64,000 nucleotides of DNA from Achromobacter insolitus (GTDB lineage: Bacteria; Pseudomonadota; Gammaproteobacteria; Burkholderiales; Burkholderiaceae_B). The notes below the pieces were generated by a model. The model was not told where the DNA came from, searched no databases, and saw nothing but the letters and a program-made list of their open reading frames with translations. Shown here in pieces: positions 30,683 through 42,706 of the stretch. The position numbers and the translations under genes are program-made. The DNA is taken from NCBI RefSeq assembly GCF_002209555.1, contig NZ_NJIF01000003.1:930001-994000 (forward strand), given 5' to 3'. Every line of letters starts with the position of its first letter. Position 1 is the stretch's first letter.

Positions 30683-30758
30683 TCAGTATCGATTCGACCG
30701 GGTCCGCTGTCAATCCGCCATGCGTGTTCAAAGGCTAGGGAGTTTCCCGAGCAGGCAC

Positions 30759-30787
30759 AAAAAAAGGAGCAGCAGTTGCTGCTCCTT
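30759..30787 (-). terminator. strong intrinsic terminator reading on the minus strand
   Basis: Perfect 11-bp arms (AAGGAGCAGCA and TGCTGCTCCTT) are followed on the minus strand by a run of seven T. On the plus strand no T-run follows. No annotated gene ends here on the minus strand: the terminator lies about 160 nt upstream of the dioxygenase start, so it must end a transcript begun in 30790-31075 or antisense to the next gene. Confidence 0.8.
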
Positions 30788-30945
30788 GAAAAAGGCCCTC
30801 CGAGAATCCCCCTCCATCAGGACAAGCCTGGATGGCCGGGATTTTCGTGGCGCCGGCGGGGCGATTAAGCCTGGGCGGTATTTAACGGCAAGCCTTGCCA
30901 AAAACATATCCCTGAAATTGGGTATTTCGCGCCGGCGGCGGCACG
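30759..30945 (-). ncRNA. candidate structured small RNA (unnamed)
   Basis: Upstream of the minus-strand terminator the DNA is rich in inverted repeats. There is a long imperfect hairpin at 30801-30847 (outer CGAGAATCCC/GGGATTTTCG, inner CCATCAGG/CCTGGATGG), a small hairpin at 30890-30902 (GGCAA/TTGCC), a third near 30908-30927, and two copies of the self-complementary CGCCGGCG (30851-30858, 30930-30937) that can pair with each other. No protein-coding frame with a ribosome site is seen. A discrete RNA of roughly 150-250 nt is the simplest reading; its 5' end is a guess. It does not match any RNA family I can recognise. Confidence 0.35.
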
Positions 30946-31075
30946 CCTCGCCGCAGCTCGGCAAGCCGCCCGGCAACGCCAATCCATAATTAGCCACATC
31001 CTGAAACAAGCAGGGGCATGCAGCCGGCGCGGGCTCCGATATCATCGCGGCTCTCTGCGCCCCGCAAGCCTGTTC

Positions 31076-33085
31076 ATGAATCCCTTGCCTGCCCCACGCC
31101 GCGTGTCCTCCCGGCGCCTGCCCCGCCTGATCGTCCTGGCCACTCTCGGCGCGCTGGCCGCCGGCCAGGGTCCCGCCGTTCATGCGCAGACCGCGCGCAA
31201 GCCCTCTCCGTACGAAAACGCCCGTCCATTGAGCGCTGATGAGCGCGCCGCGCAGCAGGCGGAGGATGCCAGGAAGGCCGGCCCCGCCTACCTGAGCCAG
31301 ATCCGCACGCAGGCCGAGTTCCAACAGCTTGCGCGGGTCTACAACCCCGGCACGCCGCTGGAGATCCCGCACGTGCTGTTCGTGATCGACAGGAAGCAGC
31401 GTGACCGGATCTACTACGTCAACACGCCGCGCTACTCGCTGCACGAGAACTTCGCGCGCGAACACCGGCTCCTGCCCGCGGGCGACAAGGCCACGCTCAT
31501 CGCCCAGTACAAGGACTCGCAGCGGCGCCTGCTGTTCGGCACCTTGAGTTGGCAACGCGACCTGCCGGGCTACACCTATGAATTCTGGGAAGGCGACCGC
31601 CTCACCCCTGAACTGCTCAAGCTGACGGGCGAAAAGCTGCAGGCCAGTTTTTACGAGCCGGTCCGCTTCAAGGCCAATTCCACGTTGCACGAACAAATCG
31701 CGCAACGCGCAGGCCTGGACGCGGTGACACAGGAATCGCTGCTGCGCGAGCAGACCTTCCTGCCGCTGAATACCGGGCAGGCCGAGGGCCGCCTGCGCAT
31801 CGTGGCGTCCGTGGACGACACGCCGGATCTGGCGCCCACGGACATCCTCGTGCTGGACGAAGTCCCCGTCGCCCTGCCGCCGGTTGCCGGACTGGTCACG
31901 CAGCGGCCCTCCACCCTGCTGTCCCACGTCAACCTGCTGGCCAAGGGCTGGCGCATTCCCAATGCCTATGTGCGCGATGCCGTGGCGGCGCTGCGCGAAC
32001 ATGACGGCCACTGGGTCGAGCTGACGGTCACCAGCACCGGTTATCAGTTGCGCCGCATCGCAAAGCCTGCGGCGGCGCCGCCGCCCAAGGCCGCCCTCCC
32101 GCTGCCCAAGCCCGATCTGGCCGTCAAGGCCATCAAGCCGCTCACCGGCATGGTCACCCGCGACAGCCGCCATTGCGGCGTCAAGGCGGCAAACCTCGGC
32201 GCGCTGAAATCCGCGCTGCCACCCGCAGCGGTGGTGCCGGACGGTTTCTGCATACCCTTTGCGCAGTACGCGGCATTCATGGCGCAGCTGCACGTGCCGG
32301 AACGCATCGCGGCGCTTGAGCAACGGCCCGACTTCGCCCGCGACGCCAATGTGCGCCGCGCCGAACTGGCCGCTCTGCGCCAGGACATCATTCAGGCGCA
32401 GCCCGACTCTGCGCTGGCGGCCGCCTGGCGCGAACGCTGGCAGAAGCAATTGCAGGGGCGCGGCGTGTTCGTGCGCAGCTCATCCAATTCCGAAGACCTG
32501 CCGGGCTTCAGCGGCGCCGGGCTCTACACCACCGTTCCCAACGTGACGCAGCCCGAAGCGCTGACGCAGGCAGTGCAAACCGTGTGGGCGTCGGTCTACA
32601 ACTATGAAGCCTACGAAGCCCGGCGCGCGGCCGGCATCGGCCAGGACGGCGTGGTGATGGCGGTGCTGGTGCAACAGGCCGCGGCATCGGAGAGTTCCGG
32701 GGTGATGATCACGCGAGATCCCTTCGACGCCTCTCGTCGCTACGTCACCTACCTTTCCGCCAAGCGCGGCCTGGGCATCAAGGTGGTGGAAGGCAAGCGC
32801 CAGGCCGAGCAGCTGATGTACTCCAGCTGGTCCAAGGCGGTCCAGGTACTGAGCCGCTCCGCCGAAGACACCCAACTGGTGGCGGACGCCGCGGGCGGGG
32901 TGCGCGAGGTGCCGATCGAAGGCTCGCGCCAAGTGCTCAACGATGCCCTGGTGGCGCGGCTGGCCGCCGTGGGCAGCCATATCAAACAGCGCCTGGGCGG
33001 CGTGGACCAGGACATCGAATGGGCCGTGCAGGGCGAGAACATCCTTATTCTGCAGGCCCGCCCATACATCGACGGCAGCCGCTGA
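31076..33085 (+). CDS. exported PEP-synthase/dikinase-like ATP-grasp protein
   Basis: 669 residues. The N-terminus has a signal peptide (twin arginines, hydrophobic core LIVLATLGALAAGQG, probable cleavage at VHAQ, about residue 38). The C-terminal ~330 residues are a PPDK_N-type ATP-grasp domain (GVKAANLGAL; VPDGFCIPF; VFVRSSSNSEDLPGFSGAGLY; SSGVMITRDPF; IEWAVQGENILILQARP). Before it lies a phosphohistidine-like segment with His284 in STLLSHVNLLAKGW. This order, His domain first and ATP-grasp last, is that of glucan water dikinases, not of PEP synthase, and there is no PEP/pyruvate barrel domain. Function and acceptor are unknown; an exported ATP-using enzyme is odd. Confidence 0.75.
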   Translation: MNPLPAPRRVSSRRLPRLIVLATLGALAAGQGPAVHAQTARKPSPYENARPLSADERAAQQAEDARKAGPAYLSQIRTQAEFQQLARVYNPGTPLEIPHVLFVIDRKQRDRIYYVNTPRYSLHENFAREHRLLPAGDKATLIAQYKDSQRRLLFGTLSWQRDLPGYTYEFWEGDRLTPELLKLTGEKLQASFYEPVRFKANSTLHEQIAQRAGLDAVTQESLLREQTFLPLNTGQAEGRLRIVASVDDTPDLAPTDILVLDEVPVALPPVAGLVTQRPSTLLSHVNLLAKGWRIPNAYVRDAVAALREHDGHWVELTVTSTGYQLRRIAKPAAAPPPKAALPLPKPDLAVKAIKPLTGMVTRDSRHCGVKAANLGALKSALPPAAVVPDGFCIPFAQYAAFMAQLHVPERIAALEQRPDFARDANVRRAELAALRQDIIQAQPDSALAAAWRERWQKQLQGRGVFVRSSSNSEDLPGFSGAGLYTTVPNVTQPEALTQAVQTVWASVYNYEAYEARRAAGIGQDGVVMAVLVQQAAASESSGVMITRDPFDASRRYVTYLSAKRGLGIKVVEGKRQAEQLMYSSWSKAVQVLSRSAEDTQLVADAAGGVREVPIEGSRQVLNDALVARLAAVGSHIKQRLGGVDQDIEWAVQGENILILQARPYIDGSR

Positions 33086-33089
33086 GGCG

Positions 33090-34067
33090 TCAGTCCGGGC
33101 TGGCTCCCGACGCCTGCACCACCTGCTTCCACTGCATGAACTCGGCCTGTTGGCGGGCAGCCAGCTCGGCCGGGCCATCATGCATCATTGTGACTCCTAG
33201 CTGGTCAAACTTCTGTTGCAGCGCCGCGTCCGCCAGGACTTTGCGTATCGCCTGGTGCAGGGTGTCGATCGACGCGCGGGGCGCTTCTTTCGCGCCGTAA
33301 AACGCGACCCACAGATCGCCGCGGAACCCCGGTATGGCTTCGTTGATGGCAGGCACGTCGGGCAGCAGCGCATTGCGCTTTTCGCTGCTGACGCCCAAGG
33401 CGCGCAGTTTGCCGGCCTTGATGCCTTCAACCGCCGACGGCAGGCTGGCGAACAGCATGGGCACCTGATTGCCCATCACGTCCGCCATGGCGGGCGACAC
33501 GCCGCGATAGGGAATGTGCTGCATGCGCAGTCCGCCCATCTGGTCCAGCATGACGCCGAGCAAATGGTTCAAGGTTCCCGCGCCGGCCGAGGCGTACTGG
33601 TACTTTTCCGGATTCGCCTTCACCAGGGCCATGAACTCCTTCATGTCCTTTGCCGGAAACGCCGGGTTCACGCACAGCACATTGGGCACTTCCCCCACCG
33701 CGGCGATCGGCGAAAAGTCCTTGATCGGGTCGAATTTCGCCTCTTTATAGACCCAGGGCACGATCAACTGGTTGCTGTTCGCCGTGAACAACACGGTATA
33801 GCCGTCTTGAGGTTCGCGCAGGAATGCCTGCGTGCCCACTACCCCGCCCGCGCCCGGCTTGTTGATGACCACCACGGGCTGGCCGAGTTCTGCCCCGAGC
33901 TTTTCCGCCATGATGCGCGCCACGATGTCCACCGTGCCGCCGGCCGCCGTGGGCACGACGACATTGATCGGCCGGTCAGGAAAAGCCGCATGCGCCTGCC
34001 CCCAGCCCGCCACGGCTGCGGCGGCGCACAGGGCCAGCATGCCCTGCTTCACTCTTTTGAATCCCAT
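33090..34067 (-). CDS. Bug-family tripartite tricarboxylate transporter binding protein
   Basis: 325 residues. A signal peptide (cleavage near AHA-AFPDRP) is followed by the Bug fold with PINVVVPTAAGGTVDIVARIMAEKL and KPGAGGVVGTQAF. Bug proteins bind carboxylates, amides or other small molecules in the periplasm and often work with an uptake system encoded elsewhere. AAGGGGAG precedes the ATG. It follows the amidase gene by 1 nt, so it may bind an amide or acid related to that enzyme. Its 3' end is 4 nt from the convergent dikinase-like gene. Confidence 0.9.
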   Translation of the reverse strand: MGFKRVKQGMLALCAAAAVAGWGQAHAAFPDRPINVVVPTAAGGTVDIVARIMAEKLGAELGQPVVVINKPGAGGVVGTQAFLREPQDGYTVLFTANSNQLIVPWVYKEAKFDPIKDFSPIAAVGEVPNVLCVNPAFPAKDMKEFMALVKANPEKYQYASAGAGTLNHLLGVMLDQMGGLRMQHIPYRGVSPAMADVMGNQVPMLFASLPSAVEGIKAGKLRALGVSSEKRNALLPDVPAINEAIPGFRGDLWVAFYGAKEAPRASIDTLHQAIRKVLADAALQQKFDQLGVTMMHDGPAELAARQQAEFMQWKQVVQASGASPD

Positions 34068-34068
34068 T

Positions 34069-35364
34069 TCACTCCCCTTGCTGCGTCAGCAGCTGATGTA
34101 GTTTGCGGCCAGCGTCGAGCAAGGCGGCATCCTTGCCCAGATCACCAACCAATTGCATGCCCAAAGGCAGTCCCGCGCGGTTGAACGCGGTAGGCAGGTG
34201 CAGGCATGGCCATCCCAGCACCGACCAGATCTTGTTGTATGAAGCGTCGCCGGTATGTTCCAGCCCATGGGGCGCGGGTCCTGGCGTGCTGGGCGTAAGC
34301 ACGAGATCGGCGCCGCCGTACCACGCATGCCAGCTGCCGCGCAGCGCCGACTGGACCGCGCGCATCTCGTCGTACTGCCCGGCTCCGATGCCCAGGCCAT
34401 GCGCCACCGCCTGGCGCAAGGCGCCGCTCAGCGCGTGCCCCTGGCGTTCCACCACCGGCGCCAGGCTGCGCGCGAACTCGTAATGCATGATCACATCGTG
34501 CGCCTGCAACAGGAGCGCGGTTTCCCGCTCGGCTTGCACCGGCAGGCACTGAACGCCATGCGCAGCCAGTACGGCCAGGGCGCGTTCAATCTCGGCGCGG
34601 CTCTCTGCGCACAGCGCCGCTCTCGGGTTATGCAGCTGCACGGCCACGGTCAGCCGCCGCTTGTCCGCGGCTTTCTCCGCGGCCTGTGCTCCTGTGCCGC
34701 CGATGAGCACGTCGGCGATGGCCTGCGCATCCGCCACGCTGTTCGAATACCAGCCTATGGTGTCCAGCGATTCACAGGTGAGCTTCATGCCGTCCCGGAA
34801 CACGCGGCCGATGCTGGGCTTGAATCCCACCACCCCGCAATACGCCGCGGGACGGATCATCGAGCCCCCCGTCTGCGTGCCCAGGGCGGCGGGCACCATG
34901 CCAGCCGCCACCGCGGCCGCGGAACCGCTGGAAGAGCCGCCGGGCGTGTGCGTCGGCGCGTGAGGATTGCGGGTCGGCCCCGGTGTCCTGAAGGCAAACT
35001 CGGCGGTCACCGTCTTGCCCACCGGAATCGCGCCGGCCGCGCGCAGCATGCCCACGCAGCAAGCGTCGAACGCCGGCGAGCCCGGGGTCAAGGAAGGCGC
35101 GCCGAAACCGGTGGGCATGCCTGCCACGTCTATGACGTCCTTCACGCCTATCGGCACGCCAGCCAGCGCGCCAACGGCGCGGCGCTCCGGCTCCATACGC
35201 TCCAGGACCGCGGCGGACAGCACGTGGCTCCACGCGCGCACGGCGGGCTCTTGCCGCTCGATGGCGGCCAGGCTCTGGCGCGCCGCCGCGTGGGCCGTCG
35301 TCTCGCCGGCCCTGACCCCTTGGGCAATGGCAATGACTGAAGCGGGAAAGGGAGCGAAAGACAT
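34069..35364 (-). CDS. amidase (amidase signature family)
   Basis: 431 residues with the Ser-cisSer-Lys triad region. The lysine is in GVKDVIDVAGMPT and the serines are in TPGGSSSGSAAAVAAGMVPAALG followed by QTGGSMIRPA. It hydrolyses an amide to a carboxylate and ammonia; the substrate is unknown. The ATG at 35364 gives a normal family start; the frame extends to 35406 but the added residues are not typical. It is co-transcribed with the Bug gene and divergent from a LysR gene, which probably regulates both. Confidence 0.85.
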   Translation of the reverse strand: MSFAPFPASVIAIAQGVRAGETTAHAAARQSLAAIERQEPAVRAWSHVLSAAVLERMEPERRAVGALAGVPIGVKDVIDVAGMPTGFGAPSLTPGSPAFDACCVGMLRAAGAIPVGKTVTAEFAFRTPGPTRNPHAPTHTPGGSSSGSAAAVAAGMVPAALGTQTGGSMIRPAAYCGVVGFKPSIGRVFRDGMKLTCESLDTIGWYSNSVADAQAIADVLIGGTGAQAAEKAADKRRLTVAVQLHNPRAALCAESRAEIERALAVLAAHGVQCLPVQAERETALLLQAHDVIMHYEFARSLAPVVERQGHALSGALRQAVAHGLGIGAGQYDEMRAVQSALRGSWHAWYGGADLVLTPSTPGPAPHGLEHTGDASYNKIWSVLGWPCLHLPTAFNRAGLPLGMQLVGDLGKDAALLDAGRKLHQLLTQQGE

Positions 35365-35430
35365 GAGGCGAATCCGGGATGCCGGCAGAACGAATCGATG
35401 CGGCATCTTAGGAACTCGACTAATCTCTGT

Positions 35431-35446
35431 CCAATTGGTAATTTGG
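35431..35446. promoter_or_regulatory. candidate LysR binding dyad in the amidase/LysR gap
   Basis: CCAA, 8 nt, TTGG, overlapping a CCAATTGG palindrome, in the 90-nt gap between the divergent genes. It contains a T-N11-A-like arrangement. This is a weak sequence signal; the position is the main support. Confidence 0.3.
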
Positions 35447-35454
35447 CGTTGATT

Positions 35455-36366
35455 ATGTCGAAATCAGAATTAATCTTTCTGGATGGCCGGCTACTGGTCC
35501 TGTTCTGCACGCTGGCGGAAGAACTGCATTTCGCGCGGGCCGCCGCGCGCCTGTTCATGACCCAACCGCCCCTGACGCAACAGATCAAGCGGCTGGAAGC
35601 GATTGTGGGCGTGCCCCTGTTCGAGCGCACCACGCGCTCGGTCGCGCTAACACCCGCCGGCGAAATCATGTACGAACGGGCCCGCAAGATCGCCGCCGAT
35701 ACCCAACTGATGCTGCGGCAGGCTCGCCGCACGGCACGCGGCGAGACCGGTACGCTGGTAATCGGCATCACGCCCAGCGCTGCCAGTTCGCCGCTGGTAT
35801 CGGCGCTGAGTCACTATCGCGATGCGCACCCGGAAGTCCGGATCGACCTGCGCGAGATGAACTCCGTGGACATGGAGGCCGCGCTGCGGTCACGCGTGGT
35901 GGACGTGGCGCTGATGCGTCCGCACCCCCTGGACGCTGATATCCTGACGCACGTCATCTACGAAGAGCCCTTGCGCGTGGCGTTGCGCCGCGACCATGCG
36001 CTGGCGCACCAGCGGGATGTTTCGCTGGAAGAGCTGCTGGAGTATCCACTGGTCGGCTATCGACAGGACATCTCGCCCTACTTCCGCAACATGATCCAGG
36101 CGCTGTTCGCGCGTGCTCAACTAAAGCCCGAAATCGCGCAGGAAAGCGTCATTCCCACGCTGCTGACATTGGTGGAAGCAGGCATCGGACCGGCGCTCGT
36201 GCCCCAATCGTTGTCCCGCATGCGATCGGACTCATTGTGCTTTCTGCCGTTGCGCGACGTGGCGGGCGCAACCGCGCAGGTCGTGGTGGCCGCAATGCGC
36301 AAGCAAGGCAACCCCGCGGTCGAAGGATTCAGCGCGGCATTGGCGCAGGCCGTGGGCCGGCGCTAA
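35455..36366 (+). CDS. LysR-family transcriptional regulator
   Basis: 303 residues starting at ATG 35455. The DNA-binding part reads LLVLFCTLAEELHFARAAARLFMTQPPLTQQIKRLEAIVGVPLFERTTR, close to the CatR/BenM/CbbR group of LysR activators. The effector domain follows (GTLVIGITPSAASSPLV). Divergent from amidase plus Bug, it probably activates them in response to the imported amide or its product. It is followed by a strong bidirectional terminator. Confidence 0.92.
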   Translation: MSKSELIFLDGRLLVLFCTLAEELHFARAAARLFMTQPPLTQQIKRLEAIVGVPLFERTTRSVALTPAGEIMYERARKIAADTQLMLRQARRTARGETGTLVIGITPSAASSPLVSALSHYRDAHPEVRIDLREMNSVDMEAALRSRVVDVALMRPHPLDADILTHVIYEEPLRVALRRDHALAHQRDVSLEELLEYPLVGYRQDISPYFRNMIQALFARAQLKPEIAQESVIPTLLTLVEAGIGPALVPQSLSRMRSDSLCFLPLRDVAGATAQVVVAAMRKQGNPAVEGFSAALAQAVGRR

Positions 36367-36383
36367 ACCAGGCCGGAAGGCAC

Positions 36384-36415
36384 AACGGGACGCCGCGCAA
36401 GCGCGGCGTCCCGTT
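36384..36415. terminator. bidirectional terminator between the LysR gene and the bkd operon
   Basis: Perfect 15-bp arms (AACGGGACGCCGCGC and GCGCGGCGTCCCGTT) around a 2-nt AA loop. It lies 18 nt after the LysR stop and 18 nt after the end of the convergent lpd gene, so it can serve both. Confidence 0.75.
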
Positions 36416-36432
36416 GCGGCGTCCTGCCCTGC

Positions 36433-37836
<1,404 letters not shown>

Positions 37837-37838
37837 GC

Positions 37839-39164
37839 TCACTCCACGAAAAGCAGCGCGGGTTGTTCCAGCAGCGCGCGCACCGCCTGGATGAAGCGCG
37901 CCGCGTCCATGCCGTCCACCACGCGGTGGTCGAAGGACGACGACAGGTTCATCAGCTTGCGCGCGACCACGGCGCCATTGCGGATGGCGGGCCGCTCGAC
38001 GATGCGGTTCACGCCCACGATGCCGACCTCGGGATGGTTGATGACCGGCGTGGTGACAATGCCGCCCAAGGGCCCCAGGCTGGTGATGGTGATGGTCGAC
38101 CCCGACAGTTCGTCGCGGCTGGCCGCCCCCGTGCGCACCGCCTCGGCCAGCCGGACGATCTCGGCCGCCATGGACCAGAGATCCCGCGCTTCGGCATGGC
38201 GCATGACGGGCACCATCAGCCCGCCGTCGCTTTGCGTCGCAATGCCGATATGGACCGCGCCATAACGCGTGACTACGCCGGCCTCGTCGTCGTAACGCGC
38301 ATTGATCTGCGGGAAATCGCGCAGCGCCACCACCATGGCGCGCGCAAGCAGCGGCAATAGCGTGAGCTTGCCGCGCGTGGCGCCCCACTTCTGGTTGAGG
38401 CTGGCGCGCAGGTCTTCCAGTTCGGTCACGTCGATTTCCTCGACGTAGCTGAAGTGCGGAATGCGGCGCTTGGACTCCGCCATCTTCTGCGCAATCTTGC
38501 GGCGCAGGCCGATGACCGGCACGTTTTCCTCGTCGTTGCGTTCGGCATAGGCTACGCCGCCCCGAGCCTGGCCGCCCGTGCCCTGGCCCTGCAGATAAGC
38601 GTCCAGGTCTTCGTGCACGATGCGGCCGGCCGGGCCGCTGCCGTGCACGTAGCGCAACTCGATGCCCAGGTCCCAGGCGCGCTTGCGCACGGCAGGAGAA
38701 GCCAGCGGCTTGTCGCCCGGTTGGCGCGCCACGGCTGCGGGCGCCTGGCGTGCTGGCTGTGCCCGCGCCGCGGGCGCGGGTTTTGCCGGCGCCACGGGCG
38801 CAGGCGCCTCGGCCTTCGCGGCCTGCGCGGCCTGCGCGGGCTCGGGCGCCGACGCAGCGGGCTGCGCCGCTGCGGCCGCCTTGGCTGGCGGCGAATCCCC
38901 GCCCGGCTTGAGATTGCCTTCGCCTTCCACTTCCAGGCGGATCAGCTCGCCGCCCACGGCCATGACCTGGCCTACTTCTCCGCCCAGCGCGACCACGCGG
39001 CCGACCACCGGCGCGGGAATCTCGACCGTGGCCTTGTCCGTCATGACGTCGGCCAGCGGCTGGTCCTCGGCCACCATGTCGCCGATCTTCACATGCCAGG
39101 CAACCAGTTCCACTTCCGCGATGCCTTCGCCGATGTCGGGCATCTTGATGACATGAATACCCAT
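37839..39164 (-). CDS. bkdB: lipoamide acyltransferase (E2) of the branched-chain 2-oxoacid dehydrogenase
   Basis: 441 residues. There is one lipoyl domain with the lipoylated lysine in [13 protein letters not shown], then an Ala/Pro-rich linker, a peripheral-subunit-binding domain ([32 protein letters not shown]) and a catalytic domain ending in the active-site motif [15 protein letters not shown]. It forms the core of the complex and transfers the acyl group from E1 to CoA. GGAGGG precedes the ATG. It is 3 nt after the E1 beta gene and 2 nt before lpdV. Confidence 0.94.
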   Translation of the reverse strand: MGIHVIKMPDIGEGIAEVELVAWHVKIGDMVAEDQPLADVMTDKATVEIPAPVVGRVVALGGEVGQVMAVGGELIRLEVEGEGNLKPGGDSPPAKAAAAAQPAASAPEPAQAAQAAKAEAPAPVAPAKPAPAARAQPARQAPAAVARQPGDKPLASPAVRKRAWDLGIELRYVHGSGPAGRIVHEDLDAYLQGQGTGGQARGGVAYAERNDEENVPVIGLRRKIAQKMAESKRRIPHFSYVEEIDVTELEDLRASLNQKWGATRGKLTLLPLLARAMVVALRDFPQINARYDDEAGVVTRYGAVHIGIATQSDGGLMVPVMRHAEARDLWSMAAEIVRLAEAVRTGAASRDELSGSTITITSLGPLGGIVTTPVINHPEVGIVGVNRIVERPAIRNGAVVARKLMNLSSSFDHRVVDGMDAARFIQAVRALLEQPALLFVE

Positions 39165-39167
39165 CTC

Positions 39168-40211
39168 TCAACCCTCCATCGCGCGCTTGAACGCTTCGCC
39201 GACCCGGCGCGGGCCGGGGAAGTACGCCCATTCCTGCGCGTGGGGATACGGCGTATCCCAGCCGGTCACGCGCTCCACGGGCGCCTCCAGATGATGGAAG
39301 CAGTGTTCCTGCACCAGCGAAATCAGCTCGGCGCCAAAGCCGCAGGTGCGCGTGGCCTCATGCACCACCACGCAGCGCCCGGTCTTTTTGACCGAATTGA
39401 CGATGGCGTCCAGGTCCAACGGCCACAGGCTGCGCAGGTCGATGACTTCGGCGTCTATGCCGGTTTCTTCCGCGGCGGTCAGCGACACATGCACGGTAGT
39501 GCCGTAGGTCAGCACGGTGAGCGCATTGCCCGGCCGCACAATGGCGGCCGTGTCCAGCGGCACGGTGTAGTAGCCGGTGGGCACCACGCTGCCCGGCCGT
39601 CCGGTCCAGGGCGTGACGGGCCGGTCGTGATGGCCGTCGAACGGGCCGTTGTACAGCCGTTTGGGCTCCAGGAAAATCACGGGATCGTCGTTCTCGATGG
39701 CCGCGATCAGGAGACCCTTGGCGTCATAGGGATTGGACGGCATCACCGTGCGCAGCCCGCACACTTGCGTGAACATGGCTTCGGGACTCTGGCTGTGCGT
39801 CTGCCCGCCATAGATGCCGCCGCCACAAGGCATGCGGATGGTCATGGGAGCGACGAACTCGTTGACCGAGCGGTAGCGCAGGCGAGCGGCCTCGGACACG
39901 ATCTGATCCGAGGCGGGATAGAAATAATCGGCGAACTGGATCTCGCAGACGGGACGCAAGCCGTAGGCGCCCATGCCCACCGCCACGCCGACGATGCCGC
40001 CTTCGGAGATGGGCGTGTCGAACACGCGCGAGCTGCCGTACTTGGCCTGCAGGCCCTCGGTGCAGCGGAACACGCCGCCGAAATAGCCGACGTCCTGCCC
40101 GAACACCACGACATTGTTGTCGCGCTCCAGCATGACATCCATGGCCGAGCGCAAAGCCTGGATCATGGTCATCGGCGCGGAGGCCGGACCAGCGTTGTTA
40201 TCGATAGCCAT
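39168..40211 (-). CDS. bkdA2: branched-chain 2-oxoacid dehydrogenase E1 beta subunit
   Basis: 347 residues of the transketolase-like beta family ([72 protein letters not shown]). With the alpha subunit it decarboxylates the 2-oxoacids from Val, Leu and Ile using thiamine diphosphate. ATG 40211 is chosen because GGAG lies 7 nt upstream; a GTG at 40217 overlapping the E1 alpha stop is the alternative. Confidence 0.94.
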   Translation of the reverse strand: MAIDNNAGPASAPMTMIQALRSAMDVMLERDNNVVVFGQDVGYFGGVFRCTEGLQAKYGSSRVFDTPISEGGIVGVAVGMGAYGLRPVCEIQFADYFYPASDQIVSEAARLRYRSVNEFVAPMTIRMPCGGGIYGGQTHSQSPEAMFTQVCGLRTVMPSNPYDAKGLLIAAIENDDPVIFLEPKRLYNGPFDGHHDRPVTPWTGRPGSVVPTGYYTVPLDTAAIVRPGNALTVLTYGTTVHVSLTAAEETGIDAEVIDLRSLWPLDLDAIVNSVKKTGRCVVVHEATRTCGFGAELISLVQEHCFHHLEAPVERVTGWDTPYPHAQEWAYFPGPRRVGEAFKRAMEG

Positions 40212-40213
40212 GA

Positions 40214-41470
<1,257 letters not shown>

Positions 41471-41625
41471 TCATGCGCATTCTTCTTACCAAGACACTGC
41501 CCAAGGGGATGACCTCGGACATTGCCATCGTCGGCCGGGCAAAGGGATGAACATGCACGACCGGCAGCCAGAGTATCACAGGGGAACGCTCTATACTTCC
41601 TGTCCCTGATTCCCTGGAAACCGAC

Positions 41626-41952
41626 GTGCCCGGATTGACCGCCTCGAAATGGTTCAGCTGGACCGGCATCGCGTTCGCGGCGCTGTATCTCGCCATCGTC
41701 ATCCTCTGTGTCGCCGGCGCGCTGTCGGCCGACAGCGACGACAAGGGACGATTCGTGCTGCTGCAACTGCCCCTGGCGCTACAGCTCGCGCTGCTGCATG
41801 AACTGAACATGGACCACCTGCTGGGCGACCTGTCGTGGGTCGGGGGCTACCTGCTGATCGGACTGCCCACGCTAGCCCTCTTCTACTTCGCAGGCTGGTG
41901 CCTGGAACGGCTGCTGCGCTTGGCCTTCCGGCCGTTGCCGGGACGCCGCTAG
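41626..41952 (+). CDS. small inner-membrane protein of unknown function
   Basis: 108 residues from the GTG at 41626. It has three hydrophobic segments (about residues 13-35, 42-60 with LQLPLALQLALLHEL, and 72-94 with LLIGLPTLALFYFAGW) and a basic C-terminus (FRPLPGRR). I do not recognise a family. It stands alone between the divergent bkd operon and a convergent nitroreductase and is followed directly by a strong terminator, so it is a separate transcription unit. Confidence 0.7.
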   Translation: MPGLTASKWFSWTGIAFAALYLAIVILCVAGALSADSDDKGRFVLLQLPLALQLALLHELNMDHLLGDLSWVGGYLLIGLPTLALFYFAGWCLERLLRLAFRPLPGRR

Positions 41953-41965
41953 GCGAAGTTCCATA

Positions 41966-41992
41966 AAAAAACCGGCCTATGGCCGGTTTTTT
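41966..41992. terminator. bidirectional terminator
   Basis: A perfect 12-bp stem AAAAAACCGGCC/GGCCGGTTTTTT with a TAT loop. It has a T-run on both strands and lies between the ends of the small membrane protein gene and the nitroreductase gene. Confidence 0.9.
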
Positions 41993-42014
41993 CACTTGGA
42001 TTGCGATGTCCGCA

Positions 42015-42620
42015 TCAGACCGGACCGGTCCATTCGGTGACGAACTCGCGGTAATCCGGGCGGTTGGCCGGCGGCACGGCGCAAGCCGGGGTGCCGATGG
42101 CCAGGAAACCCAGGAAGCGGTAATCCAGGGCATCCAGGCCCAACGCATTCTGCACATCTTCCACGTAGGTGCCGATGCCCGTGCTCCAGAACGCGCCATA
42201 ACCCAGCATGTGCACGGCGTTCAGCAAATTCATGGTGGCCGCGCCGGTGGCGAGCAACTGCTCCTGCTCGGGGATCTTGGTGTTGTCGTGCGCGATCTTC
42301 TGCGCCACCGCGATGAACAGCGGCACGCCGGCCATCCATTCACGCACGGACTTTTCCTTTTCGGGCGTCATGCGCGGATCGCCGCTGCGCTTGACGGCGT
42401 CCAAGGCCAGATCGGCCAGCTTGCCGATGGCCTCGCCCTGGATCACGACGAAACGCCATGGACGCAGGGCGCCATGGTCGGGCGCCGACATGGCCGCCTG
42501 CAGGATCTGTTCGAGTTCCTCGGGCTTGGGCGCCGGGGCACGGAGAAACTTGAAGGAACGGCGCGTGTTCAGGGCGTGCAGCGGGGTGGCGGTCGGGCTG
42601 GCGTTCTGGGTGGTGGTCAT
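42015..42620 (-). CDS. nitroreductase-family protein (YdjA-like)
   Basis: 201 residues from ATG 42620. The FMN-binding nitroreductase fold is visible: TRRSFKFLRAPAPKPEELEQILQAAMSAPDHGALRPWRFVVIQG at the N-terminus, then MNLLNAVHMLGYGAFWSTG in the dimer interface. Small members like E. coli YdjA lack the long insertion. It is likely an NAD(P)H-dependent reductase of nitro or quinone compounds; the true substrate is unknown. The start at 42656 is possible but would add residues not typical of the family. Confidence 0.88.
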   Translation of the reverse strand: MTTTQNASPTATPLHALNTRRSFKFLRAPAPKPEELEQILQAAMSAPDHGALRPWRFVVIQGEAIGKLADLALDAVKRSGDPRMTPEKEKSVREWMAGVPLFIAVAQKIAHDNTKIPEQEQLLATGAATMNLLNAVHMLGYGAFWSTGIGTYVEDVQNALGLDALDYRFLGFLAIGTPACAVPPANRPDYREFVTEWTGPV

Positions 42621-42706
42621 CGGATCTGGCGTCAATGAGAAAGAAACACAATTCATATTACGCCACTCCGCCGACGCGGACCGTCATCCCCCCGAGCCGC
42701 CAGAGG

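Noticed and set aside
30759-30945. 6S RNA as identity of the candidate small RNA
   Set aside because: The length is similar but the 5' and 3' ends are not complementary and no central bubble flanked by a long closing stem could be drawn.
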